Below, in pieces: positions 17,743 to 26,158 of a stretch of 64,000 nucleotides of DNA (its first letter is position 1; every line of letters begins with the position of its first letter). The notes beneath the pieces were generated by a model. The model had not been told where the DNA came from, made no database searches, and worked only from the letters and a program-made list of their open reading frames with translations. This DNA comes from CAVTHW01 sp963734625 (lineage in GTDB: Bacteria > Acidobacteriota > Terriglobia > Bryobacterales > Bryobacteraceae), in assembly GCA_963734625.1 (NCBI GenBank), contig CAVTHW010000012.1, positions 245,022-309,021 on the forward strand. The letters run 5' to 3'. The position numbers were made by a program, and so were the translations under genes.

Positions 17743-18390
17743 ATGCCATCGTCCCGACATCCCGTCTCCCAGAAACAACTCGCCGCCAATCGCGCCAACG
17801 CCGCCAAGTCCACCGGGCCTCGCACCCCGCAGGGTAAGGCCCGCTCCGCACAGAATGCCCGCAAACACGGCTTCACTGCCTCCACCTTCGCCGTCGTTCG
17901 CCTCGAAGACCTCCAGGAGGTCGACCATCTCCGAGCCGACCTCCTGGCCCTCTACCAGCCCGTCAACTCCCAGGAACTCTTCGCCATCGAGCGCATCGCC
18001 CTCACCCAACAGGCTATCCTCCGCGCCGCCCGCCTCGAGACCGGCCTCTTCACCACCTGCCTCAACGAGGTCCTCGACTCATCCGGCACACCCTTCTTCC
18101 TCATGGCCAAAGAACTCGTCGGTGATGGCGATATCGAAATCACCCGCGCCCAGAACCGCAACTTCCTCCTGGGCGAAGGATTCCATCGCATGGTCCAACA
18201 GTCCAACAGTTGGTCCCTCGCCATCCGCTATCAGGCCCAGGCCGAACGCCACTACCGCCGCGCCGTCGAGGAGTTCGAAAGGCTCAAAGCCCTGCGGCAA
18301 GAATTACCAAACGAAGCCGTTTTAGACCCCCAACCAGAACCAAATGAACCACTTAATCCCACAACAAACGAATCCAGTACCGGCGACCTC
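17743..18390 (+). CDS. Conserved acidobacterial protein with K-S-T-G-P-R-T motif, function unknown
   Basis: The ATG at 17743 opens a protein starting with S-Q-K-Q-L-A-A-N-R-A-N-A-A-K-S-T-G-P-R-T and Q-G-K-A-R-S-A-Q-N-A-R-K-H-G-F, a basic N-terminal motif seen in many copies per genome in Acidobacteria. A helical middle part ends in R-Y-Q-A-Q-A-E-R-H-Y-R-R-A-V-E-E-F-E-R-L-K. The frame stays open to 19707, but everything beyond about 18390 is antisense to the TonB-like gene and follows an interspersed repeat; I end the feature before that repeat. The expected stop may have been lost to an indel. Function is unknown; the motif and copy number suggest a mobile or repeat-associated gene (inference). 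Confidence 0.6.
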
Positions 18391-18392
18391 GT

Positions 18393-18423
18393 CCTCTCAG
18401 TGCCTTTGTGCCTTGGTGGTGAA
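18393..18423. repeat. Interspersed repeat of the CACCACCGAGGCACAGAGG type, copy 1
   Basis: On the minus strand it reads TTTCACCACCAAGGCACAAA, then GGCACTGAGAG. A second copy in plus orientation is at 39011-39041. It lies just downstream of the stop of the TonB-like gene. Confidence 0.55.
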
Positions 18424-18435
18424 ATCCCTCCCCCC

Positions 18436-19819
18436 TCACCGCTCGGGACGCGGGATGATCAGCAGCACCTCCACGGCGGTGGGCTTCCCGCCGCGCGTGG
18501 CGGGCCTGAACTCCCAGTTCATCAGCGAGTCGAGAAGGACGGCTTTGTCCCCTCCCGCATAGTCCCCCACCAGCGTGAGCTTCTCGAACTTGCCGTCCGC
18601 GCCCACCATCCCGTGAACGAACAGGTAGCCTTCGTCCCAGTCGAAGCTCAACCGCGGCCGGAACATCAGGTACGGATAGGGCGCTGCCAGCGCCCCTCCG
18701 CTCTGCGCCGCGGATTTCGGCAGGCAGTATTGGAGAATCCAATCCGGGCGCAATCCGATACCCAGGTAGACCGTGTAGACCAGCTTCCCGCTCAAAATTC
18801 CCGCCGCCTCGGGGAAGGATTCTTCCGGCTTCGAGCCCATCACCATAAACGTAAACTGCCCTTCCTTGGGCTTGGCCACGCGCGTCGAGCCGGGTGGAAG
18901 CGGCGGATCGGTGCGTCGGGCGGCGATCAGATTCTCCGGCGACGCCGCTGCTTTTCCGGCGGGGCCCGAACCGCCTGCGCCGGCGGCGGTCTCTGCCGGG
19001 TCTCCACCGGATACCGGCGCCGCCACTCCCGACGGCACGGTTACGTAGCTGTTAGGCGGCAGGATGGCCGGGCCGGCGGTGATCAGGTTGGCGAAGTCCC
19101 CTTCCTTCAGGCCGATGCCGGAGCCAACCGGCTGGTTCGAGGGACTCGGAGGCTCGATCACGCGAACCGGAGCAGTCGAAGCGGCGGGGCGCGGCAAGGC
19201 CGGCGGTGCCAGAGCCGGCGGCCCGGCCAGCTTCAGGTCGGAGAGGCGCAGTTCGCGGTTGGGCCTATCCACGGACGGTGGCGCATCCAGAACCGTGCGC
19301 CCGGTGACTGGCGCCGTTCGGCCCGGCTGCACGAACGCCTTGGGCGGCGGCCCGGCTGGCGGAGTCCAGGCGCTGAGGGCGGGCAGCGGCTCCAGCAGCG
19401 TAGCCAGGTCCCGCGCGGGCTGGATCAGAATCGAGTCCAGCCGGGCAGGCTGCGGCAAGGCAGGGATCTGGATCCCCGGCGATATGGTCACGCTCGCCCG
19501 CCGGGGCGCGGCCGGTGCACGTGGGTTGGACCCCCTGGGCGCGGGCCGCGGCGGCTGGGGGTCGACTTGGTAGTAGAGCCGCTGCGGCGCCCGCAATGGC
19601 AGGGTTTGGAGTGCGTAGCGAATGTCCAGCGTGTCCGGGCTCAGCAATGGCAGGATCTGTTGCATCGCCAGGATGCCGGCGACCGCCAGGACGTGCACGG
19701 CCAATGAAGCCCCAATTCCCGGCGTCCAGTTGTGACCGGGGCAGGAGTAGCCCCGCGAACAACTCCGGCTCAACCTCGACCGGCGGCCCATACGCAGCTT
19801 GGAGCGACAGAGTCTCCAT
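18436..19819 (-). CDS. TonB-like energy transducer of the Tad locus (frameshift near 19735)
   Basis: The minus frame carries one transmembrane helix (G-A-S-L-A-V-H-V-L-A-V-A-G-I-L-A), a long proline-rich periplasmic linker, and a C-terminal domain ending G-A-D-G-K-F-E-K-L-T-L-V-G-D-Y and L-L-D-S-L-M-N-W-E-F-R-P, the strand pattern of TonB C-terminal domains. The N-terminus is in another frame: ATG 19819 gives M-E-T-L-S-L-Q-A-A-Y-G-P-P-V-E-V-E-P-E-L, which joins the helix if one base near 19735 is removed. The start at 19819 is favoured over the longer frame to 19953, which would cross the promoter region. A sigma-54 promoter match lies directly upstream. It may energise an outer-membrane step of pilus assembly or simply be co-regulated; the role is inferred. 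Confidence 0.65.
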
Positions 19820-19835
19820 GTGAGAAACCAGACCC

Positions 19836-19850
19836 GCAACTGAAATGCCA
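19836..19850 (-). promoter_or_regulatory. Sigma-54 promoter match for the TonB-like gene
   Basis: On the minus strand TGGCATTTCAGTTGC fits TGGC-N7-TTGC with exact GG-N10-GC spacing. The predicted start is only a few bases before ATG 19819, so either the leader is very short or translation begins downstream. It is divergent from the cpaB promoter, with the GTATAC-rich region between. Confidence 0.5.
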
Positions 19851-19867
19851 TCCTACACTTCCGTCTC

Positions 19868-19934
19868 GTATACCCGCAACTGTATACAGCCTGGTGCAAA
19901 CACCGCCGGCCCGTGTATACCCAGGTAGACAGCG
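19868..19934. promoter_or_regulatory. Cluster of GTATAC half-sites, candidate shared enhancer
   Basis: GTATAC at 19868-19873 and GTATACA at 19882-19888 form a pair. A third site at 19914-19934 fits TGTRTACSCMGGTAKACAG like the site upstream of flp. The cluster stands between two divergent sigma-54 promoters, about 107 bp from the -24 element of cpaB and 20-85 bp from that of the TonB-like gene. It is a plausible binding region for the NtrC-type regulator. Confidence 0.45.
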
Positions 19935-19995
19935 GGGAGGCCGAACTCGGCAATCTACGCTGGCGAAAAGGCCAGGGAACCGCGTATTTGCAGCC

Positions 19996-20032
19996 ACTTA
20001 CCGAACCGCGACCGTAAGGGAGCGGTGGCTAA
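19996..20032. repeat. Interspersed palindromic repeat, copy 2
   Basis: ACCGAACCGCGACCGTAAGG continuing GAGCGGTGG; same family as 14357-14386. It lies just upstream of the cpaB sigma-54 promoter, within the 295-bp divergent intergenic region. Confidence 0.55.
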
Positions 20033-20039
20033 GGCAGAA

Positions 20040-20055
20040 TGGCCTACCATTTGCT
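20040..20055 (+). promoter_or_regulatory. Sigma-54 promoter (-24/-12) of the cpaB-secretin operon
   Basis: TGGCCTACCATTTGCT has GG at 20041-20042 and GC at 20053-20054 with exactly 10 bases between, within TGGC-N7-TTGC. The predicted start is near 20066, giving a 50-base leader to ATG 20116, which is preceded by CAGGAGG. Confidence 0.65.
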
Positions 20056-20115
20056 TTCTCGCATGGAGGTTCTGCCCTATTCATGCGTGGAGAGCAGGCC
20101 TGAACAGGAGGCTGG

Positions 20116-21003
20116 ATGAATCGAAGACTAATGACGATTCTCCTGGTTGCGTTCATCGTCGCGGCTGGGGCGAGTTACGTGGTCTGGCGTTCGTCAGGAC
20201 CACGGCCGGCGGCGCTGCCGCTGACGGTCACCCAGGTGATCGTAGCTACGCGTAACCTGGACCTGGGGACGATCATCAAGGACGGCGACCTCGGCGCCTC
20301 GAAATGGGTAGGCACGGTCCCCAAAGGAATCGTCACTCGCAAGGAAGATGCCGTCAACCGGGGCGTGATCTCCACGCTGTATGCGGGTGAGCCCATCGCC
20401 GATTCCCGTCTGGCGAAACCTGGGGCGGGCGGCGGCATGGCGGCCACCATACCGCCCGGCAAACGCGCGATTGCGGTGAAGGTGGACCAGGTGGTGGGGC
20501 TGGCCGGTTTCGTGCTGCCTGGCATGAGCGTCGATGTCCTCATCACCGGGAACCCTCCTGGGGCGCCGGCCGCGGAAGGCGCGCGGACGAAGACCATCCT
20601 GCAAAACGTGGGAGTGCTCTCCGCGGGACCTAACATCCAGAAGGACGCGGAGGGCAAGCCGGTCCAGGTCACCGTGGTGAACCTACTGGTGACGCCCGAA
20701 CAGGCCGAAGTCCTCAGCCTGGCCAGCACCGAATCCAAGATCCAACTCGTGCTCCGCAATCCCCTGGACACGGAGGAGTCCAAGACCACCGGCCGATCCA
20801 TGTCCGGCCTGTTCAGCGAGCCGAAACCCCTGGCAGCGGTGGGTGCCACGCCGCAGCCTCGAAGGGTCGTGGCGGTGGTGAAGCCGCCCGCGCCCGCCAA
20901 GCCGGTCGTGGCGCCCCCGCCGGCACAGTACGTCATCGACGTGATCAATGGCGCCAAGAAAGAGCAAGCGAAATTCGCGAAGCCAGAGGAGGCAAAACAG
21001 TGA
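20116..21003 (+). CDS. cpaB: Flp pilus assembly protein CpaB/RcpC
   Basis: 295 residues: an N-terminal signal anchor (M-N-R-R-L-M-T-I-L-L-V-A-F), then a SAF-type domain with V-A-T-R-N-L-D-L-G-T-I-I-K-D-G-D-L, and the RcpC core with P-G-K-R-A-I-A-V-K-V-D-Q-V-V-G-L-A-G-F-V and P-G-M-S-V-D-V-L-I-T. A C-terminal proline-rich tail follows. CpaB/RcpC is a periplasmic partner that stabilises the Tad secretin. A strong CAGGAGG site precedes the ATG. It overlaps the secretin gene by 4 bases. Confidence 0.92.
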   Translation: MNRRLMTILLVAFIVAAGASYVVWRSSGPRPAALPLTVTQVIVATRNLDLGTIIKDGDLGASKWVGTVPKGIVTRKEDAVNRGVISTLYAGEPIADSRLAKPGAGGGMAATIPPGKRAIAVKVDQVVGLAGFVLPGMSVDVLITGNPPGAPAAEGARTKTILQNVGVLSAGPNIQKDAEGKPVQVTVVNLLVTPEQAEVLSLASTESKIQLVLRNPLDTEESKTTGRSMSGLFSEPKPLAAVGATPQPRRVVAVVKPPAPAKPVVAPPPAQYVIDVINGAKKEQAKFAKPEEAKQ

Positions 21004-22580
21004 AATCCCATTTTGTTCGAGCCGGCGGAATTGCTCTTTGCTGCTTTGCGCTAGTCCTCATGCTCCCCAAGCTCCCGACGGCGGCGGCGCAGGCGCAGAG
21101 CGCGGCCGCTTCCGACGAGACCGAGAACGAGCTGTTCGTCACCGTCGGCAAGTCGGTGATCGTCTCCAGCGCGGCGCCCATTCAGAGAGTCGCAATGGGT
21201 TTTGGCGACGTCGCGGAGGCCGCGGCCGTGGGGCCACGCGAGGTCCTGGTCAGCGGCAAGGCGGTCGGCTCCACCAGCCTGATCGTGTGGCAGGAAGGCG
21301 GCGGAAAGCTGTTCTTTAGCGTCACGGTGCGGCCTAACTCAACCGCCTCCACTATCAAGCTCGAGGGTTTGCGGCGGGAGTTGCGTACGGAGTTGCCGGC
21401 ACAGAAGATCACCGTCAGCATGGAGAACGACACCGTCTTCCTGCGCGGCAGCGTCAAGGACCTGACCAGCGCCGAGCGGGCGGCTACCATCGCCGGCACG
21501 CTCGGCAAGACGGTAAACCTCCTGTACGTGGACGTGCCTTCGGCCGAGAGCCAGATCCTGCTGAAGGTCCGTTTCGCCAGCGTTGACCGAACGGCGGGCA
21601 GCGAATTGGGATTGAACCTGGCCAGCCTGGGCGCCACCAACACAATGGGCACGGTTGACTACCGGGCAGTTCGCTACGCCGACAGTCAAGCAGAACACCG
21701 ACGGCACCCGGGAGCTTACCGTAAGCGATGCCTTGAACATTTTCCTGTTCCGGCCCGATCTCAATCTGGCGGCGACCATCAAGGCCCTGGAGAAGAAGTC
21801 GCTGCTCGAAATCCTGGCTGAGCCCAACGTGATGGCCCTCAATGGGAAGCAGGCCAGCTTCCTGGCAGGCGGCGAGTATCCCTACCCGATCCTTCAGGGC
21901 GGCGGCGTGGGACTGGGATCGGTAACGATTCAATTCCGGGAGTTTGGAGTCAGGATCAATTTCCTCCCGACCATCACGCCCGCGGGGGACCATCCGGCTC
22001 ACCGTGGCTCCCGAGGTCAGCGCCCTGGATTTCGCCAACGGCCTGGTCTTTCAGGGATTCAACATCCCCGCGCTGACGGTCCGCAGGGTGCAGCACCGAC
22101 GTGGAACTGTCCGCCGGTCAGAGCTTCGCGATCGGCGGTCTTCTGGACAAGCGCCTCATCGAGACCATCGAGAAGATACCGGTCCTGTCCGAGTATTCCA
22201 ATTCTCGGCAAGCTCTTTCAATCGCGAGTCTCTGAACAAGCAGAACACCGAGTTGCTGGTCATCGTCACGCCGGAGCTGGTGCGGCCCCTTCAGGCCGGC
22301 GAGTCTCTGCCGCAAGTCGAGTTTCCCAAGGCCGTGACGGGATTGGGCCCGGATAGCCTCCAAGGCAATCCGGTTGTCACCCAGCCGGCGCCGGACACTG
22401 CCAAGCCCGCCGCGCCGATTCCTCTGGAGCGGCTGATCGAGAACATGAAGACAGGAGCAGGCGTCCACCCTCAGGCGGCGCTGCGGCCAGCGGCTGGCCA
22501 ATCCGCAGCAGGCATCCGCCGCACTTCCGGGGCCGACGGGCGGCGCTTCCACGGGAGTACGGCCAGTTCAGCAACCCTGA
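21000..22580 (+). pseudogene. cpaC: Tad outer-membrane secretin CpaC/RcpA, with at least four frameshifts
   Basis: The first frame gives a signal peptide and the pilus N-domain (L-F-V-T-V-G-K-S-V-I-V) followed by a BON-like part with V-S-M-E-N-D-T-V-F-L-R-G-S-V. The secretin domain continues in other frames: A-L-E-K-K-S-L-L-E-I-L-A-E-P-N-V and F-L-A-G-G-E-Y-P-Y-P, then R-L-T-V-A-P-E-V-S-A-L-D, then V-E-L-S-A-G-Q-S-F-A-I-G-G-L-L-D, then I-P-I-L-G-K-L-F-Q-S-R, then N-T-E-L-L-V-I-V-T-P-E-L-V. All pieces are in the right order. A natural end R-P-V-Q-Q-P with TGA at 22578-22580 lies just before a hairpin. The order and conservation argue for sequencing indels rather than a dead gene. Confidence 0.75.
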
Positions 22581-22596
22581 AAGACGGCCGGACATG

Positions 22597-22626
22597 CGGC
22601 GGGCCTCTTTTTTCTAAGGCCCGCCG
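22597..22626 (+). terminator. Hairpin terminator after the secretin gene
   Basis: Perfect 10-bp arms CGGCGGGCCT (22597-22606) and AGGCCCGCCG (22617-22626) with a T-rich loop (CTTTTTTCTA). The T-run is in the loop rather than after the stem, so factor-independent function is plausible but not certain. It follows the inferred stop by 16 bases. Confidence 0.55.
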
Positions 22627-22863
22627 TTTGCCTTCGTACTAGTACCTACAGGTAGCGATCGAGCCTCGCTCCTCCACCTTCCACTAACCCCCTTCGGGAG
22701 AATGCTTTTGTGCATTCGGCGGCCCAATCGGTAGGGCCCCATTCAGTGTGTCCGAAACATAAACTGGGCAGTCTGATTCCACCAGGTACTGGAACTTCGA
22801 CGCGCAGATTGGTGATTGACTTAGATTTACAAAGCTCATACACTGAAGACCGTCTGACCGCAG

Positions 22864-24231
22864 ATGACGATGATTCGCGTACTTTGTTACTCGAACGACC
22901 TGAAGCTTCAACTGCTGTTGGGGCCCGCCCTGGGACCCGGCTATGCGCTGAAGGTGGATTCGGATCAGGCCCAAGTAAAGCAGCTTGTGGCTGAAGGGCA
23001 ATCGGACGTCTTAATCCTGGACTTCGATTCTAACTACGGCTCCGTCGAAGACGGCCTGCAGTTATTTGACTCGATCGCGGACTCCGGCATCCCGGTGGTT
23101 GTGATGACCGACGATGCCCGCCGTTCGGCGACATTGGATTTGATTCAGCGGGGCGCTTACGATTACTTCCGAAAGCCTCCCTCCATGACGGAACTGCGAG
23201 TCGTCCTGGGCCGCGCCTACGAGCGGGTCGCCTTAAAGCGAGAGCTGGAGAAGACCAAACGCAGGCTGCATGAGGCGTCTTCCTGCGACGGCATGGTGGG
23301 GTCCAGCGCCCCAGCCCAGACGGTCTACGGTCTGATTCGCCGGGTGACGAATCTGAACGCTCCGGTGCTCATCCGAGGTGAAAGCGGCACGGGCAAGGAA
23401 CTGATCGCCCGCGCCATCCACAACCTGGGCAACCGGGCTAAGCACCCGTTTGTCGCGGTGCCGTGCGGCGCGTTCCCCGAGACCCTGATAGATGCCGAGT
23501 TGTTCGGTCACGAGAAGGGAGCCTTCACCGGCACCGCGGGCGCCCGCGAGGGCTATATGCAGCAAGCCGGAGAGGGCACGCTGTTCCTGGACGAAATCGG
23601 CGAGCTCAGCCCTCAAACCCAAGTGAAGCTTCTCCGCGTGCTGCAGGAGAGGGAGTTCTGCCGGCTGGGAAGCTGCAAGCTCATCCCGCTGCGGGCCAGA
23701 GTGGTCACGGCGACCCACCGCGGGCTGGAGAAGATGGTTGAAGCCGGCACGTTTCGGATGGATCTGTTGTTCCGCCTGAATGTCATGACCATCGAGGCCC
23801 CCCCGTTGCGCGAGCGGCCCGACGACATCCCCTTACTCGCCCAGCACTTCCTGACGGAGTCCAGCGCCGCTTTTCAGAAACCGATGCGGGAGATCGCCCC
23901 GGCGGCGATGGACCTGCTGGCGGCGTATGACTGGCCGGGCAATGTCCGCGAACTCGAGAACGTGGTGCAGTCGGCCATCATCCTGGCGAAGGATGACACC
24001 ATCCAACCCGAGGACCTGCCCCGCAGCCTTCAACAGACCGTCCCGCGCGCGGCCAGTGAAACGGAAGAGCTGTCGTTCGAGGATCAACTGTGGGAGTACA
24101 AGCTCGAACTCGCCAACCGCGCGCTGGCCAAGTGCAACGGCAACAAGACCCTCGCGGCGCGCAGTCTGCAAATCTCCCGGGCATACTTCCACCGCTTGAT
24201 TCGCCCATCAGGCAACGAGAGCGCCGCTTAA
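22864..24231 (+). CDS. Sigma-54-dependent response regulator (NtrC family), putative activator of the Tad locus
   Basis: 455 residues in three domains. The receiver (1 to about 125) has D-V-L-I-L-D-F-D, T in V-V-V-M-T-D-D, and K in Y-F-R-K-P-P. The central AAA+ domain has Walker A G-E-S-G-T-G-K-E, Walker B L-F-L-D-E-I-G-E-L and F-R-M-D-L-L-F-R-L-N-V. The C-terminal Fis-type helix-turn-helix ends C-N-G-N-K-T-L-A-A-R-S-L-Q-I-S-R-A-Y-F-H. The sigma-54 contact loop reads G-A-F-T-G-T instead of the usual G-A-F-T-G-A. No histidine kinase gene adjoins it. It lies 280 bp after the secretin gene. Three sigma-54 promoter matches in the tad locus make these its likely targets (inference). Confidence 0.9.
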   Translation: MTMIRVLCYSNDLKLQLLLGPALGPGYALKVDSDQAQVKQLVAEGQSDVLILDFDSNYGSVEDGLQLFDSIADSGIPVVVMTDDARRSATLDLIQRGAYDYFRKPPSMTELRVVLGRAYERVALKRELEKTKRRLHEASSCDGMVGSSAPAQTVYGLIRRVTNLNAPVLIRGESGTGKELIARAIHNLGNRAKHPFVAVPCGAFPETLIDAELFGHEKGAFTGTAGAREGYMQQAGEGTLFLDEIGELSPQTQVKLLRVLQEREFCRLGSCKLIPLRARVVTATHRGLEKMVEAGTFRMDLLFRLNVMTIEAPPLRERPDDIPLLAQHFLTESSAAFQKPMREIAPAAMDLLAAYDWPGNVRELENVVQSAIILAKDDTIQPEDLPRSLQQTVPRAASETEELSFEDQLWEYKLELANRALAKCNGNKTLAARSLQISRAYFHRLIRPSGNESAA

Positions 24232-26120
24232 GGACCGGCGTAGCGCACTTCAACCCTGCACGCACCCTCGCACTGCGGCTCGATCACCATCTGTCCCAGC
24301 TTATCGGCGGAAACGCGCCGCGGCTGGCCGCCCACCGTCGCTTTCCAGCCGGGTTGGTAGCTGACCTGGATCGAGAGAACCTGATCCTTCTCCATATCCG
24401 CGAAGATGACGGCGGCGCCATTGCCGCGCCAGGTCAGCACCGCCGATGGGTAGGCCGGATTCTCGAGCGCCGCGACATAGACGCGCACAGGATCGATATC
24501 CAGACCGTGTTTCGGCGCACGCGCCGGCAAGTCCGTCGCTCGAACCACGTGGGCCAGCGAGACGGAGCGCCGGGGAACGCGGTAGATCACGTCGTCACCG
24601 TCCCGCCGCAGTTCGGGGAGAATCCCGTCGAACTTGTGCGGATTGCGGAAGGCCTTGTAGAAGTCGCGGCCTTGCGGCCCGCTCACCGCGACCGCGTCCA
24701 CGCCGAACGCCCGCAACCAGAGGAGCGCCACCTCGCCCTCGCGCGCGCCCGCGTTCTCGCCCGACAGCAACTGGTAGTGGACTCCGGCGAAGACCGGGTT
24801 GACGTTTCCCTGATCGAAACCCCCGGCGAACTGCGGCGTGTCGGTGAAGACGTTCAGGAAGAAGCCCACCGAGCCCGGAGCAAGAACGCGGCCGCCCTTC
24901 AGGTTCCGGTCGAACCACATCGCTTCCTGGTACTCGATGCTGCCCGCTATATCTACCGGACGGATCAAGCGCTCGGCATACTTGACGGCCTTCACGGCGG
25001 GGTATACGGAAGCCAGCAGGAGCAGGGCGGTCAGCACCGCGCGCCGCCTGACGCGGCCGAGCGCCTCCCGCAGCAGGTATACCACGGCCAGCGCCAGCGC
25101 CATCTCCAGTTCCAGTTGATAGCGGTTGGGCTGCGGAACCAGCGTCACGCCGAACCAGGCACTAAGCAACACCACGGCGGCCACAGGCAGCAGGAAGAGC
25201 AGTGAGAAGCGCAGATGCTCCGGTGTTCTAAAGCGCCGAAAGGCCCACCCGGCGGCGGCTATCAGCAGCACGGCACCGGCCGCGATCGCGAAGCGCAGCC
25301 AGTTCGCCGCCAGCGGCCCGCTGACATTACTCTCGTTGGCCGCGATGGTGCGTATCGTCGACGGCGGGATGCCCGGCAGCGCCAGGATGTAGGCGAACAC
25401 GGCTACGCCCACTGCCTTCAGCCAATCCTGCCACCACACACCGTGCTCGCGAGCCAGTAGCCAGGCAACGACCGCCATTGCCAGCGCCGCCGCGCCGAGC
25501 CAGTTCGTGAGCGCCACCGAGGCCATCGCGATCCCCGCCGCGGCCCACCACCATGGGCGTTTCTTCTCGTACGCGACCGAAAGCAGCAGAAGCGCCACAG
25601 GCAGAAGCGTGAGCGCGACGATGTGCGGTCCCTCTCCATAGCGTATGAGCACTTGTAAACGCCGCAAGCTCCAGATGCCGCCGGCGTCCTGCCGCACGGC
25701 CGGGATCAGGAAGGTGGAGGCCGACGTCAGCGAGTAGAGCAAGCCCACGGCGAAGCTCCACCCCGCCGAGCGGCACAGGCGCCACGCCAGAAGGCCGAGC
25801 GTCACTGGCCCGAGGCTGTAGAAGACCGCCGTGACCGCGTGGTAGGCATGCGCCGGCGTGATTGAAAACAGCACCGAGACGGCGGCTGTCGTAAAGGGGA
25901 CCAGCGGCGGGTACGTATTCTGAAACGGGATGCCGCCATACCAGAGCGGGAACCAGGTGAGATCGCCCCAGCTTCGGACGATCCAACGGGCGACGGCGAT
26001 GTAGGTGCTCTCGATCGAGCCCATCTGGTCCAGGTAGTCGATCGAAAACAGGCGCCGCACCAGCCAGAGGTTCAGCAGAAACAGCCCGAGCGGCGGAAGG
26101 GCTGTCCAGCGGCGTCTCAT
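24228..26120 (-). CDS. Polytopic membrane protein, GT-C glycosyltransferase-like
   Basis: 630 residues from ATG 26120 (M-R-R-R-W-T-A-L-P-P-L-G-L-F-L-L-N-L-W). The longer frame to 26405 only adds sequence antisense to the neighbouring gene. About ten helices are followed by a soluble domain after residue 400. An early extracytoplasmic loop has W-F-P-L-W-Y-G-G-I-P-F-Q-N-T-Y-P-P-L, which resembles the loops of oligosaccharide-polymerase or GT-C type proteins. The C-terminal soluble part has a beta-rich W-K-A-T-V-G-G segment like YfhO-type proteins. The donor and acceptor are unknown. Its stop codon shares a TTAA with the stop of the convergent regulator gene. Confidence 0.65.
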   Translation of the reverse strand: MRRRWTALPPLGLFLLNLWLVRRLFSIDYLDQMGSIESTYIAVARWIVRSWGDLTWFPLWYGGIPFQNTYPPLVPFTTAAVSVLFSITPAHAYHAVTAVFYSLGPVTLGLLAWRLCRSAGWSFAVGLLYSLTSASTFLIPAVRQDAGGIWSLRRLQVLIRYGEGPHIVALTLLPVALLLLSVAYEKKRPWWWAAAGIAMASVALTNWLGAAALAMAVVAWLLAREHGVWWQDWLKAVGVAVFAYILALPGIPPSTIRTIAANESNVSGPLAANWLRFAIAAGAVLLIAAAGWAFRRFRTPEHLRFSLLFLLPVAAVVLLSAWFGVTLVPQPNRYQLELEMALALAVVYLLREALGRVRRRAVLTALLLLASVYPAVKAVKYAERLIRPVDIAGSIEYQEAMWFDRNLKGGRVLAPGSVGFFLNVFTDTPQFAGGFDQGNVNPVFAGVHYQLLSGENAGAREGEVALLWLRAFGVDAVAVSGPQGRDFYKAFRNPHKFDGILPELRRDGDDVIYRVPRRSVSLAHVVRATDLPARAPKHGLDIDPVRVYVAALENPAYPSAVLTWRGNGAAVIFADMEKDQVLSIQVSYQPGWKATVGGQPRRVSADKLGQMVIEPQCEGACRVEVRYAGP

Positions 26121-26158
26121 ATGGATAGGAGACCACGTTACGGCGGATACTGTCACTC

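Noticed and set aside
22627..22863. Search for a -24/-12 element before the activator gene
   Set aside because: No GG-N10-GC match with TGGC/TTGC was found, so autoregulation by sigma-54 is not supported.
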